Source: Vanessa cardui (taxonomy: Eukaryota; Arthropoda; Insecta; Lepidoptera; Nymphalidae). Taken from it: a stretch of DNA of 64,000 bases. The position numbers were made by a program, and so were the translations under genes. The notes under the pieces are model-generated. The model did not search any database. It saw only the letters and a program-made list of their open reading frames with translations, and was not told where the DNA came from. Positions 22,801-33,781 of this stretch are shown one piece after another; within the stretch, counting starts at the first letter, position 1; each line of letters opens with the position of its first letter. Location: the NCBI RefSeq assembly GCF_905220365.1, contig NC_061138.1:3983814-4047813 (forward strand). The letters are read 5' to 3'.

Positions 22801-23489
22801 TTAGTGGCGAACGTGTAACAAGAAACGGCAGGCGACAAAGTGTTTGAATAAGTTTCTCTAAGAATAGCTAAAGTATTAAGCATCTCCCATAGTATTGCTA
22901 TTCTTGGACAGCTTATAGATACTATACAAAACTTGGGTATATTTATGAAATATAACATAATATTTGAGTAGGTAGCTCAGTCCGTACCATACAAGTTCTC
23001 ACAGACTTCAAAGATAACATAAAAATATTATTTAAGGTGTTGTTTATGTGATATTTTTTGAGTTTGACATAAGCTTGTACATTGTTTGTTCTGTAATGAA
23101 TTAAATGTAAATCTACCATTTATTTGAAAATCAGATTCTAACGAGAAGAATCGGCAAGAAACTCAATAGTTCTTTTCATTTTCATTACAAAATGTGTGAG
23201 TAAAGTTTACTTAATATATTCTTACAATAAAACTAATGTTTCCTTGCCGAATATAAAACGGAAATTATAATTATTTTACTCAGTAACCTTTATTTAACTT
23301 ACTATAAATAATTATAATAATGTAATAAGAATTGATGATACCTAGGACGTAAAGATAAAATGGAGCGAATGCAAGCGAACGTCTGAACCCATCTTAAGAT
23401 ACTTATATGGGGGTGAAGGAACGGTAAACATTGAACTCACCTAAGGGTCTGTCGGGGTCGTGACGGCGGCTGCAGCACTTGTTACCCAT
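10162..23489 (-). CDS. Src64B: Src-family non-receptor tyrosine kinase, Src64B type, complete coding region in six exons
   Basis: Exons 23489-23441, 13988-13851, 12527-12317, 11906-11653, 11216-11029 and 10896-10162 join in frame (1575 nt, 524 residues). The N-terminus MGNKCCSRR gives a myristoylated Gly2 and palmitoylated C5/C6 for membrane anchoring. The unique region is about 10-70, SH3 about 72-126 (W104/W105), and SH2 about 134-225 (FLVRPAE, phosphotyrosine-binding R161). The linker WDLG is followed by the kinase from about 255: Gly loop GQGNFG 263-268, K284, alpha-C E299, HRDLAARN with D376, DFG 394-396, activation-loop Y406, WTAPE, and tail Y519 in PYREVQD for inhibitory phosphorylation. 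Fly Src64B controls actin and ring-canal growth and signals at membranes. CPKQGSRF in the activation loop and the tail favour Src64B over Src42A. The gatekeeper position is Gln328 rather than Thr. Confidence 0.96.
11029..11216 (-). CDS. Src64B: Src64B coding exon 5 (SH2 end, linker, Gly loop)
   Basis: 188 nt from the ATTACAG acceptor to ATTGAG|GTAAGT. It encodes NALGLCHVLARPCPKPEPQM, the linker, and the kinase start through KLGQGNFGEVYYGKW. The apparent upstream Met at 11235 lies in the intron; the true frame continues from the SH2 exon through a split Lys codon. Confidence 0.94.
11653..11906 (-). CDS. Src64B: Src64B coding exon 4 (SH2 domain)
   Basis: 254 nt between CATATTCCAG and TACAA|GTGAGT, without a useful ATG start. 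It encodes WFFPHVSRKEADKLLLAE, NPRGTFLVRPAEHNPHGFSL and YHVKHYKIKPLDNGGFYIAT, the SH2 core with FLVR. The first base completes Asp133 from the previous exon. Confidence 0.95.
12317..12527 (-). CDS. Src64B: Src64B coding exon 3 (SH3 domain)
   Basis: 211 nt between TTTCTTTCAG and GAGGA|GTGAGT. It encodes VVKALCAYTARAESDISF, the double Trp and GLVPANFVAEE of the SH3. The usual ALYDY ligand-groove motif reads ALCAY here (Cys76, Ala77), so two common aromatic/acidic contacts are absent. TGA lies inside the donor, so a frame without splicing ends here. Confidence 0.94.
12595..12812 (-). repeat. tRNA-derived SINE (family A), internally deleted
   Basis: Lies in Src64B intron 2. Reading on the minus strand it has the GGCCCAGTGG A-box region and an (ACA)n/(TGT)n tail. 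About 60 bp (the TTCCACCACGCTGTTCC part) is missing between the GAGGAGAA and TTTCTATGAA blocks compared with full copies at 13465 and 59375. Confidence 0.75.
13465..13783 (-). repeat. tRNA-derived SINE (family A)
   Basis: Near-full copy in Src64B intron 2, ending 68 nt before exon 2. It has the body TATTCCACCACGCTGTTCC, the tRNA-like head with a decayed B box (GGTTTGAACCC on the minus strand reads as its complement here), and an (ACA)n tail. Confidence 0.8.
13851..13988 (-). CDS. Src64B: Src64B coding exon 2 (unique region)
   Basis: 138 nt between a T-rich tract plus CAG and GCAT|GTAAGA. It encodes YPAYKKNEAGFTTCPSLETR and then YTGEPNNRAVSRRPAD before a split Cys codon. Phases agree with exons 1 and 3. 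Similarity to fly Src64B is limited to the Y-P...YKK start and the SLxxRYT core; an open frame on the opposite strand (13721-14005) is a shadow. Confidence 0.85.
14643..14660 (+). repeat. (CT)9 microsatellite
   Basis: Pure CT run inside a longer pyrimidine tract in Src64B intron 1. Confidence 0.85.
14865..15062 (+). repeat. Repeat family D (tail GGGTCGCTA)
   Basis: Contains AAAACAAAGTCGCTTACCGC, CCTATGTATGCTTAGATCTT and TATCAGCATTGCACCGTGAG, ending at GGTGGGGTCGCTA. The same modules recur at 17381, 20486, 22341, 26442, 31832, 36428 and 42898. Non-coding; class not established. Confidence 0.65.
15712..15870 (-). repeat. LINE-like 3' fragment (family E)
   Basis: Reverse copy of the 39680 family: TTAGCTGTGCCCAAC, GTAGCCTAAGTTACTCC, AAAGTTCCGTCAAAATCGGT. 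The frame at 15762-16040 is a by-product. Confidence 0.5.
16343..16749. mobile_element. 407-bp hAT-type MITE with 8-bp target duplication
   Basis: Ends read CAGTGATTCCCAAAGTGG and, inverted at the right, CAGTAGTTCTCAAAC, the classic hAT terminal form. Flanks are GTCTATGA (16335-16342) and GTCTATGG (16750-16757), an 8-bp duplication with one difference. The interior repeats GGGGGTCCA-type words and has no transposase frame. Lies in Src64B intron 1. Confidence 0.83.
17381..17626 (-). repeat. Repeat family D
   Basis: Minus orientation: begins at the plus-strand left with ATCGCCCCGGCTTCGCACGG and ends with GTAAGTGACTTGCTTTTATA. Confidence 0.62.
18087..18120. repeat. Perfect 15-bp inverted repeat
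   Basis: GATCATAGTTATATT and its exact complement AATATAACTATGATC are separated by 4 nt. Confidence 0.7.
18243..18467 (-). repeat. tRNA-derived SINE (family B)
   Basis: On the minus strand the head reads GACCTCCGTGGTCGAGTGGT (A box) and GGGTTCAATTCCCGGCC (B box), followed by a body shared with copies at 35219, 48855 and 51746. Located in Src64B intron 1. Confidence 0.83.
18718..18783 (+). repeat. Imperfect TATTTA-rich tandem tract
   Basis: Repeats of TATTTATATTAT-like units over about 65 bp; low complexity. Confidence 0.55.
18847..18905. repeat. Perfect 25-bp inverted repeat
   Basis: Eight A's plus GGTAATATTTTATATAA (18847-18871) and the exact reverse complement (18881-18905) around a 9-nt loop. 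Confidence 0.75.
19330..19485 (+). repeat. LINE-like 3' fragment (family E)
   Basis: Contains TTTTGACGGGACTTTCATTG, AGGGAGTAACATAGGCTACT and GTCGCGGGCATAACTAGTAG. Confidence 0.5.
20486..20745 (+). repeat. Repeat family D, near-complete copy
   Basis: Runs from ACAAAGTCGCTTTCTCTGTC to GAAGCCGGGGCGGGTCGCTAG. A B-like module AACGCGGTTTTTTTTTAATA lies inside. Best copy for defining the right end, which stops at CTAG. Confidence 0.65.
21304..21463. repeat. About 160-bp palindrome with 55-57-bp arms
   Basis: Arms 21304-21358 and 21407-21463 are reverse complements apart from one substitution and two extra bases in an A/T run. Each contains AACTAGTTATAACGGATTTG or its complement. The 48-nt spacer is GC-richer (CCGTGACCACGAACGC, GTGCTCGAAACGTCGGGA). 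Probably a fold-back element; I see no clear target duplication. Confidence 0.75.
22341..22548 (-). repeat. Repeat family D
   Basis: Minus orientation, CCGCCCTGGCTTCGCTCAG to GGTAAGCGACTTTGATTTAT. The 60-codon frame at 22306-22488 is contained in it and is not a gene. Confidence 0.6.
23441..23489 (-). CDS. Src64B: Src64B coding exon 1 (myristoylation signal)
   Basis: 49 nt: ATG GGT AAC AAG TGC TGC, then SRRHDPDRPL, ending TTAG|GTGAGT (phase 1). The Kozak context GCGCCATGGG is good and the surrounding 36 nt of leader is very GC-rich. MGNKCC is the Src64B membrane-anchor start, and joining to exon 2 gives L-V-Y-P, like the fly L-A-Y-P. Confidence 0.93.
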
Positions 23490-23525
23490 GGCGCGGCCCG
23501 CCCGCTACGCCGCGCCAAGCCGCTT
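23490..23525 (-). other. Src64B: Src64B 5' UTR part of exon 1, preceded by an acceptor
   Basis: TTATCTTGTTGACAG (minus strand) ends at 23526 and is followed by 36 nt of GC-rich leader before the ATG. This indicates that at least one untranslated exon and the promoter lie further right in the window or beyond. Confidence 0.6.
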
Positions 23526-26441
23526 CTGTCAACAAGATAAATACAATTAATGCACGAGTACATTTTATAAAAGAGCAATCTTATATTATATGCTCCCTCA
23601 AGTATAAGCTAAACTTATTTCTTAAATTCGAACAAATTTACATCCGCAAGAATTTCAAATTTAAGTACTATTAAAATTAGTTACAAGCTGATTTTTAAAC
23701 TGAAATTTAACATTCGAAAGAGGCACAGAAACGTCTAAAAATGTGTGCATGTAATATATAGTAATAACAATGCTTAAAATTTAGATAGTACGTTTTGTTA
23801 CAAAGAATAAAATGTTTGTTAAATAGCCCCTCTTTACAGTTAAATAGAAGGATTAAGAGCTTACTTACGCCACACAATGCTTATGTGGACGTAGATTAAG
23901 ATACCTGTACCGGAATTAATTCCATGTAAGCCGGTTTAATCACAACGATTTTCTTCATCGATAACGAGATTATTAAAAAGCATCACAATATCAATGGTCT
24001 TTGACCGGATGTGAATACGCTTCAGTTAAATAAATATAAATATATATAGATATAGCATATAGCACAAATAGTTACATTGAAATGTGACGAATGCGTTGTT
24101 ATACGAAACCAATAAAGTATTTATTTTTAAATTATCTTTGTCGACGTCCAATTTCATATTCAATTAATCCATTCATTTCATATGCAACCTTTTTTTTATT
24201 TTGGCTATTTTTAAGCAGTAGAATCAAAGTAAATCCGTAATTTGAAATACATATATCATAATATTCAATTTTATTATTTAACACGGTAGACCTGCCATGG
24301 CATATAGACAAATTGTCACTGTGATTGGTCGAACGGTAGATTTATATACAGCGCCATCTAGTATAGGTTACAGGAATCAAATGAAAATCTTTTCAAAGAA
24401 AAAATATTCACATATTTGCCTACATATTACATAACTTTCATAGCGATTTCTCAGATCGGTCAAATAATATGATGAAGACAAAAAAGCGACAAAGTTAAAA
24501 AAAAATGTCAATTTCTAAACGACTAATAAAGCAAGTACACATACTCAATTCAATAGACGCAGATAATGTTACATACGTATAACGAACTTTGTAAATAAAA
24601 CAGTAATGGTCCGGCCGTTACTTAGTATCGGTTATATGGAGAAATCGGCGATAAACAGGTCGAAAGTATCCGATCCTACAACATTAATCACGTCCATATC
24701 AACTCGACGTGTTATCACGGTATCAACGACAAGTTCCCACGACTCTTTACGATAACACTAATAAGTGATCGGGAATATCGTTTCGATAGACATTGATTTA
24801 TTTATAAGACCATGGTCAGTGGCTAGAAGACATGAAGCCGCTACCTTTTTAAGTGTTTAATTTGTATTTATAATTTATATCGTTGGTGAAAGAAAATCTG
24901 CAAGTGATAAAAATCTTCCACCAACCGGCGAAACAAACAGTACAAATATTAAAACTAACACATATTTTTAGATAACATATTAAGAGTTGAACTAAATCAA
25001 ATTCATATATTTATGTAATAATATAAACAAACATCATAATTTTAACGACTGACTCAATTCTATACTACATATATATACTTTCATTTAGATGTTTATTAAT
25101 CCGTCATCATATTATTTTTAGGATTAGCTGATTTGTATTTAGTCATAGTTATTATTAGTGGTTAAGGTATTAAATATTTTTTATCATGATTTGGAATATT
25201 ATTGAATATATTACAAAGTATAATCGGTATAATCGGTTCAATTTTTTGCCGATCGGGGTACTATTGAAAACATTTATATAGAAAGGCGAGCTTTCTTTAT
25301 AATTTCAATCATAGATTAATACTAAACTTGTATTAGTAATATCAAAGTTATTGACTTAAATTTATCATATTAACACATTTTTATAATTTGTCATTTTTTT
25401 TCAAACCTTGCCTGTTTGAACCCTCAAACTTCGACAATGACCTCGTTAACTACTAAGCCATCATCAAGTAGTTAAGTGTTTAAATAAAACTATTTAGGAA
25501 TTAAACGAAGCGTATATAATACAACACATAATAAAATAGTTAACAACTTTAAACGCAAACTAAATTGTACTCCGTCAGAAGTTCACTCAATAATTTCTAA
25601 ACGTGATCAAAATATAAAACAACGCTATGCTGATGTGTTAATGTGAATGTTAACACTGGACATGTTAAATATTTAATAATGTAAAATTTAATTGATGTTA
25701 TTTAATCTATTAAATATAAATTCTATTCTAACGCCAGTGACCAAATAAATGAAATTTGTACATTGGAATTTTCGTCATATTATTTTATTTTATTATATTT
25801 TAGGGAAACAAACAATAAGATAAATGTATGGGATATTAATATACAAAATCGCATATACATAGTATGTCTTATGACGTGGACGTATACAAGTAGGTAATGA
25901 GTAGATTACGGTTGTATAAAACGCCATAATGTATAAAACATAGTGTTTCATATAATCTTTATAAAGTGAACTACCATCATACCAACATATTAAAGAAAAT
26001 ATATTCATCAAATCAACAAATTAAAAAAAGGTAATTTCGAAATTCAAAATGTTTGTCAAATGTCCAAGACTAATCTTTACCCAAAGATAAGAATAAATCT
26101 TTTTATTTAATGTTCTACTAAATAAATGGTTAGTAACTTAACCATATGTTCAAAATAATCAATGTTGATAATCAATTTAATCAAAACCATTGATATTCCA
26201 TGCCTTGATCACGTTCTTTACACAACAAAAGAACTAAACGTATTATTGGATAACAAACTCCATTATGTACGATACGAAGAAAGCCCGTTTATAGAACACG
26301 TTCCTTGAATTTTGAATGGTATCGTTATTTACAATAATATATTCTTATTACTATGGGAAATGTTCGTTTTACGTTTTAAGTGCTTCCAGAATATAGATTA
26401 AAAATATCTGTACACAGTTTATTACAAAAATATCACTAAAT

Positions 26442-26625
26442 ATAACTGGCGTCTCGTACCGGCTTTGCACGAGTTTTTACCTTTTATCTGTATTTCAACT
26501 TATTTACACAAAACCGTTATAAATTATATTCCAAAACCTTCCTTATGAATATGTCTATATATGAGTGAAAATCGCAGAGACAGACGCAGCCGGGGTACTT
26601 TGTTTTATCATATGTAGTAATTATT
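26442..26625 (-). repeat. Repeat family D, diverged
   Basis: Minus orientation; ends CTGGCGTCTCGTACCGGC and GGTACTTTGTTTTATCATAT are recognisable, the middle is diverged. Confidence 0.4.
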
Positions 26626-26670
26626 AGTTTACTATTAGTCTACTAGTATTTTTTATATTATAATATAAGT

Positions 26671-26923
26671 ATTTTTTTTTATGGTATACGTTGGCGGACG
26701 AGCGGTCACCTGATGGTAAGTGGTCACCATCGCCCATAGACAATGACTCTGTAAGAAATATTAACTATTCCTTACATCGTTAATGTGCCACCAACCTTGG
26801 GAACTAAGATGTTATGTCCCTTGTGGAACACAACAATACTGAGTACTGTTATTTGGCGGTAGAATAACTGATGAGTGGGTGGTACCTACCCAGACGGGCT
26901 TGCACGTAGCCCTACCACCAAGT
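26671..26923 (+). repeat. Interspersed repeat family C, internal deletion
   Basis: Starts with a T-run and ATGGTATACGTTGGCGGACG and ends CTACCACCAAGT. Compared with the copy at 50899 it lacks about 45 bp after GTCCCTTGTG. Frames read across it (26812-27080, minus) are repeat shadows. Confidence 0.75.
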
Positions 26924-27159
26924 AAATTATAATATTTATTATTATAATATTTGAAAATATTATAATGTAACTCCATCTGTCTGTCCCTCTTCCACGGCCA
27001 AAGCACTGAACCGTATCTGATAAAATTTGGTGTAAAGCACAAAGGCTACTTTTTGTCGAAACCTGACGACCAGCCCCCAAAACACATGGGCAGCAACGGG
27101 CGACAACTCTTATTTAATAAACACATCACATATATTGATATGTCAATTCACAGTCATGT

Positions 27160-27446
27160 GAGCTGAGATGGCCCAGTGGTTAGAACGCGTGCATCATAAC
27201 CGATGATTGCGGGTTCGAACCCAGGCAACCACCACTATATATATTAATTTGTGTTTATAATTCATCTCGTGCTCGGTGGTGAAGGAAAACATCGTGAGGA
27301 AACCTGCATGTGTCTAATTTCAGCGAAATTCTGCCACATGTGCATTCCACCAACCCGCATTGGAACAGCGTGGTGAAATATGTCCCAAACCCTCTCCTTA
27401 AAGGAAGAGGAGGTCTTATCTCAGTAGTGGGAAATGTGCTGTTACT
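27160..27446 (+). repeat. tRNA-derived SINE (family A), well preserved
   Basis: A-box GATGGCCCAGTGGTTAGAAC and B-box GGTTCGAACCC are intact at the 5' end, followed by the shared body GAGGAAACCTGCATGTGTCT and TTCCACCAACCCGCATTGGA. The intact pol III boxes make this one of the younger copies. Confidence 0.85.
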
Positions 27447-27767
27447 TTACTTTTTACTTTTTTTTACATGAACCTAAATGATTATGAACTTTTTTTTTTA
27501 ATTAAACTCGCTGCCTCACCCTTCCTATCAAACAATAGCAATGCAAATCAATATACTGGTTTTCGCCAGAAAAAGGGTAGTAGAAGCTCGATTATACTAC
27601 GCCGGAATACCAAATTGGTAGATTAAGGAAATCTGTAATACGATATGGTGTACAATTAATGTTAATATAACAAATTACTCATTGATAACAGCTTCGTATT
27701 CAACGTCATATTATACAATGATATAGTATAACAGTATTAAAAATGAATCAAAATTAAAAAAAGGAAT

Positions 27768-27900
27768 TGTGATATTACATCTCTCTGTCATAACTCTGTC
27801 TGTCTCGCTTTCACGTCCAAAGTATTGGACCGATTTAAATGAATTTTGGTATACAAATAGTCCAGAGCCCGAGAAAGGACAAAGGCTACTTTTTTGTAAG
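27768..27900 (+). repeat. Repeat family F fragment (LINE-like 3' region)
   Basis: CTCTGTCTGTCTCGCTTTCA, AAAGTATTGGACCGATTTAA and GAGAAAGGACAAAGGCTACT. Further pieces with the same modules lie near 18930-19055, 21830-21900, 26955-27115 and 28360-28480. Confidence 0.5.
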
Positions 27901-29790
27901 CAAAGAGTTAAGAAGACCACTTTCTATACCAATCATCAACGTAATATATATTCAGGTAGGCACTTGTTATCTAAAGCGTTTAATTCCTTTTTAATACCAA
28001 AATATATTGTACAATTTATAACGAGATTAATTTTAATCATATTATAATATTCGATTGGATACTGTTTATTGTTATTTCGATAAATATGTAAACAAATATT
28101 ACATATCAAAGTCTGAAATTAAAGGAGGCTCTTGAACCAAATTCGTGGAGAAAGTGAAGGTGCCGGCAGTGCGGGGGACGGACGCCCCAACGACCTGTTG
28201 CCTTCAATCAATAACCAACGCAATACCGCTCATACACCCTCATTCGACAAAACCCATAGCTTGCACCCAAATCCCTTCACAAATACATACTTTGCACAAA
28301 CCTTATCACCTTTAAATTTTGTTTGTGAAACCAATCAATCTATATTAATATTATTAATGTGAAAGTATCTCTGTCTTTCTGTCTGTCTATTGCTCTTTCA
28401 CGACCAAACCACTGATCCTGACCCCATGACAACCAACAACTTAAAACGCAAGCAAAGCCAAGAGCGGCTACTAGTTAAGAAATAATGGGCTGATTCTGTT
28501 CAAAATTTAGGAGTCAGAAAATTAAACCTAAGCTTAATCAGCTCAAACAAAGTGCGTCATCATAAATATACATAATAAGCATTTTGTAAGCTAAATCTGA
28601 ATATACCAATAATACTTAATAGTGTCATAAAAAGGGCCATACGAGAGCCTGTTCAAACAGTCGCAATTGAGATAAGGGAAATAATCAATACGCAAATACG
28701 AAACGAACGCTCATGGCATTAATGTTGGCTTCGTATTATTGGAAAACAATTTGTCAAATTCATCGGTTATACAAATATGAATGTTTAATATAAGTTTCAT
28801 GAAATTTTTAGAGGATACAATATCTGCTCTTCGCGCATGTACCGAGGGCGGTCAATAACCCGGTGGGCGGAATCTTGAACTTGAACTAGATTGTAAATAC
28901 AGGAACATAAAATTTTATCCTCAAAGCAATTCAAAATGGAATAAAAGGAAATATCAAATATAGTACATACCTTGAAAAATATAGATCAATGAGAATATAG
29001 AGAAAATATCGATGTGAAAAAAATGTACAATAGATACCCAATTATCTAAAGAGTAGGGTTCAATTTGCGGAAAATATTATCTAATAAGATGCACCATCGA
29101 TGTAAGGCTATTAAAAATACGATACTTCAATAAAACCGGCAAGGGCTTTATAATCATGTGGCGTATTGTCTTACAAGCAATCTAAACTCATGTGTCATCG
29201 TTATAGCATGGCTTGTACCACAAAATGAGGAAGTAACATGATCGATCGCAGGATGATTACGTTCGAGTTATTTAACTTCTGATACGAATTTGTACCTTAA
29301 AAATATACACAGTCAATGTTTTATTTCAACACGTTATTTAGGTTGAACAATAATAATATTTAACGATAAATTTTGGAATCATTTCTGATCAAGTGTTAAG
29401 TGCGCTAAGGTTGCATTATTTAAAATTGTAATCTTCAATTTTGCTAGACTCTTTTGAGATCTATAATGACGTCGCAATTTTCAAGAACTGTACCGCAAAT
29501 ACATTAGAAAATTTAAGAACTTATAAGTACATTACACATTTGCAGCATTATGAGTAGATATAACCCCATCAAATTTAAAAGTCTACGATGAGTTAAAACA
29601 ATCAACATTTCCAAAATGAGTGGGCACACAGACAGTTTCATTGTTTTAGTGTATATATTAACGAGTCCCTGCACATCGGTTCTGTTGAACTTGACAATGA
29701 TTTGTATTTAGAGGACGTCGGTCGGCCGTCAGGCGCAGCTGCGGGCAAAACAATGGCGGCTCTAAACGCTGTTATGATTAACGCACTCAC

Positions 29791-29830
29791 CTCTACGGGA
29801 GCTTTGCTTTAATGTATATTATACTACGTA
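29791..29830 (-). other. Candidate untranslated exon end (donor) upstream of Src64B
   Basis: On the minus strand CCCGTAGAG|GTGAGTGCG is a near-consensus donor at 29790, next to an isolated GC-rich stretch (29700-29800) in AT-rich DNA. It has the correct strand for a Src64B 5' exon. There is no clear initiator and no transcript evidence; the left limit of such an exon is arbitrary. Confidence 0.22.
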
Positions 29831-31831
29831 ATTACGACGGGTAATTATAACATACGGCTAAATAACAAAATGTGTATAATAGCTTGATTGCCATTTATGA
29901 GTACTGTTTTATTACCAAATGAAACTAATATCTAAGCCGAAAATTTATCAAGAAGTACCCAATATGCTGCTCTGTTTTCCAAATAGCCAAACTATTTCAA
30001 AGGTACAAGTATTAGTCATTAGGATCTAAAGTTAGTTCATGTTATATAGCTAATTTTCTTATCTAGTCTCATTTGTTTATTGGACACAAAATCGTAAAAA
30101 ATAATTATTTCTCATAATCACAATTTCGTTTACTTTTCCGATTATCAGTGAGAAAGCTTTGAGGGTAAAGATGGTGACAATTAAAATAATTCGTTTGAAT
30201 CCACAAATTGATGAAGAAAAAGTTAATTAAATATACATTGTCAGTGCATCGAGTACTGAGAGTTTTAGCCTCGAAATAACAATTATCAAGTTTATGAATT
30301 TAAGTTGTTAAGTCACAAAGAATAGCTTCATATAATTAATTCACAAAGACACATCGTTGTGAAATATCTCAAGACGTAATTGCGACAAAATTACTTCTCA
30401 AGAGAAAAATCCAGACGCGAAAGTAATTTCGTATATAATTGCCAAAACTTTCGTAACGTGTTGGAGTTAAAATGTTTTGATATAATGACACAAACATTTA
30501 AGAACACATACATAATAAATATGGAATATAATTCACAGTTAAAAAAATAAAATTTATATAGAAGATTTAATCTAGAAACGGTAAATAATCGATTTTTATC
30601 ATAAAAATGACGTAATCAGAATGGTAAGCATTAGAGTATTTGTGGATAAGTATGTAATATTATACAGCCGTGAAGCCAGCGGAGCGAGTAACGCAAGCCA
30701 TGATAAACTAGCAAGGTTTCTCAGGAAAAAATACCACTGATTATGCAGGAAACGTCTAGTTACAAGTGTTTGGTACCAAGATTATAATATGCCTTATTAA
30801 AATACTGTACACGCTCCGATGGAACTCTGGAGGAATTACGAGACGTTTTCCGCCGGAAACCGTTGCTATGAGAATCTTATTTAAGCGTACATCGAGTATT
30901 GAACGATGACTTGGGTAATGCGTAATAAACGAACATTTTATGATCGTTAAATCATTGTCATAATTAAGTTAGCCAGTGGATTGAACACGTATATCTTTAC
31001 AACGGTTCGTGGTCAAAATACTAGCAAGCGCTACTAAGTTTATTTAAGTTCTATGTTTGTATTTATTTGAATTTAATTTCGTATGAAGTGTGTTGAAGAA
31101 TTTATGACACAATATTCTAAAAACATGTATCTACCTATTCGTAGCAGACCAATAAACTGAAATTCAAATGATAATCATTTATTCAACTTAATCATTGTTT
31201 GTATTAGAAAAAAGTCAGCGGGTTTTCATTTATTTTTGCCACTATTTGCCAATGCCATAATCTTGACCAGGCATTGACACCTTTCTGATATAACTTGCTG
31301 ATTAATAACAATAAAAAAAAATTTTAGAACATAAAAATTGATATCGAAATTTAGGTAAGCAATATTGACGTAAAGTAAATAACAATGTGCAATTGTTAGT
31401 TTTAAACTCTGATCTATTGAGCGTTTCCATCTTAAATGCAAATAATAACGACTAATTATAAATGCCATTGTTAGAGAATCAAAGAACACTGACAATGACA
31501 TCATGATCAGTATTTATAAAAGTTTGTTTCGACTGAATTGTTTAGAAATAAAACATCGTATTCGATAAGGGTCAGTAATCCTTGCCGACGTCGAAATCTA
31601 AAAATAAAAACGGGAGGCACACTATCTCACGCTCTAAATCATCGCTCCCCCAAGACAAAAATATCTTCGTATATTTCCCATTTTAACCCTCTCGGTTTAT
31701 GTAATATCCGCTGACCGAAAGGTTTCAACCTACTTTGTGGTCTGTAAACAAGGGATAAGTGTTTGGAGAATGAAAACAATCGACAATTTACTACAAATTG
31801 ATACAATTTCCTTCCTTTATCATCATCACAT

Positions 31832-32071
31832 AGCATAAAACATAGTCGCTTACCGCTATCTGTCCCTATGTATGCTTAGATCTTTAATTTTGATGTGTAT
31901 TTTTTAATAGATAGAGTGATCCTGGGGGAAGGTTTTTGTATAAAATACTTCAACTATACAATAAGAAAACACTGATAATTGTAGAAGTTTCAAATGTGAT
32001 TTAGTAAATAAACAAATTCAGTAGTATATTTAGCATCAATATTGCACCCATGTGAAGAAGGGGCGGGTCGA
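31832..32071 (+). repeat. Repeat family D
   Basis: Same order of modules, from CATAGTCGCTTACCGCTATC to GAAGGGGCGGGTCGA. Confidence 0.62.
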
Positions 32072-32704
32072 TATTTAACATAATTTCTTTTACTCTTGTG
32101 CAGTTAAAGACTATATTCGTATATCATTAATTGTACATACAAAAGTAATAAATTAAACGGCAAAAGAAAAATCATTCACAAACCAAGTATATTATTAGTG
32201 AAGACGATAAAAATACGTGAATGATATCGATATTTCTATTCATTAAAATTAATATTCCCACACTATGGAAGTTTTACATACATGACGTCATTTCAAAAAT
32301 CCTTCACCCCATGTGAATACGTACATACTGACAATACAAAATAATATACGATATACAAATTCAGGCATCTACTTAAGTTGTTAATCTTGTTTATCTGACG
32401 CGATGCTACCGGTACATAGAATGAAACGACAATGTACCCGCATATAAGCTGTTAAACGCAATCTCGTTCCGGGGCAAACAGAAACCGTAAATTTATCGCT
32501 TTTCACCTCACTAGCGACTGTTAAATCAGATTGATACTGAATTATGTCTCAAATATTCACATTATTAAATGTGTCTTTACCTCTAAGCTGGGTATACAAG
32601 TGCAGTAACCGCTAACTTGCACCTGGTTATCGAGGTATATTTTATTTAGGAGCATTTAATCGTATAATACATTCAGCTGATTTATTTAGCAATTTATATA
32701 CAAA

Positions 32705-32880
32705 CTAGTTAACGTCCGCGGCTTCGCTTGCGTTTGAGGGGTTTGTCGTCAGGTGTTAAGCATAAAAAAGTATTCCCTTTTGGGATTCAAACTTGCCCCA
32801 TCTCAAATTTCATCAAAATCGGTTCATTGATTTGATCATGAAAGAATAACACTACTTTCTCATTTATAATATTAATACAG
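32705..32880 (+). repeat. LINE-like 3' fragment
   Basis: CTAGTTAACGTCCGCGGCTTCG, TAAGCATAAAAAAGTATTCC and TTTCATCAAAATCGGTTCAT to a run of TTTATAATATTAATAC. A related piece starts at 16984 (GTGACCCGCGGATACAC). Confidence 0.45.
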
Positions 32881-33781
32881 AAAATACAAAACTACGGTAA
32901 AATAATGTCGTAATTGTTGAATACTTTTATGTTCATAATGTTATATATTATTCTTCTCCCTTTTTCCTTCTTCAAAACAAATCTCGTGTATCTCGTCTTA
33001 GGACGTTATCTGTGTTTTGATAACAAAGAAAGCGTTCAGTTTTCGCACGTGCACAACACAACAGCACTTTCGAAGATTGTTTTTAGTTTGTATACAGTGT
33101 CCTGTTTACTCGAGCTTGGTTTGTGTATGAATAAGTATCGTATATATATATAGTAGAAAATTTAAATCGATTGATTGAATCAAACACAAATAGATTTTTA
33201 AACTTTCCTATGGGTTTTTTTTTTCTTTATTTGTTTGAACACACTTAGATTGCTATGAACTCATTTTTAGGGGTTTACGCATTCTGGTAATTTCTGAAAT
33301 TAAATCATATGACTAAACATTCATTGGGAATTACGTAAGTGACTCTCAAATATTATTTCCTTGAATTTTTTTTTTCTTTTTGATTTTCAGTCTAGATTTT
33401 TGCCTTATAACTTTTCATGATTCGATCAATGGGCAAATTATCGTGAAAATCTTAATAATTAAGATTCTATCGTAATATAATAAAATCATTTATTTCTGAT
33501 TAATTTCAACGATTTTATGATATAAGTTATTTAATATTAATGATTTCCGGCGGAGACGTGAAATATTGCTGAATATTGCGGTATTTTAATACAAAATTAA
33601 TTTTGTAACGTTGCACTTGGTTCAATTTATCGCTGGAAAACATTGCACTTTATCTAATACAGCAAGCGATCGCCATGACAATTCTTATTTATACAGACAG
33701 GACAAAGTATGCCAGGTTTTATTAGTATCGTATAAACGCTAACTTGAATGGAATTGTTTTAACAATATATGTGAATGGTTG

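Larger units (their letters stand above)
13989..23440 (-). other. Src64B intron 1, 9.45 kb, repeat-rich
   Basis: No coding exon was found inside. It holds a hAT-type MITE (16343-16749), SINE-B (18243-18467), several copies of the GCGACCCGCCCC-tailed repeat, LINE-like 3' fragments, a (CT)9 tract (14643-14660), a 160-bp palindrome (21304-21463) and two small perfect hairpins (18087-18120, 18847-18905). Confidence 0.8.
23526..29790. other. Upstream of Src64B exon 1: no gene recognised
   Basis: Probably part of a large 5' UTR intron. It contains SINE-A (27160), repeats C, D and F, and a GC-richer patch at 28150-28220 (GCAGTGCGGGGGACGGACGC) of unknown nature. No exon-like frame was found. Confidence 0.55.

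Noticed and set aside
27162..27235. Possible tRNA gene at the start of a SINE-A copy
   Set aside because: The same tRNA-like head recurs at five or more places with a shared downstream body, so it is a SINE promoter region.
32914..33153. 79-codon plus-strand hydrophobic frame
   Set aside because: Phe/Leu/Tyr-rich composition typical of AT-rich chance frames, with no splice signals or family features.
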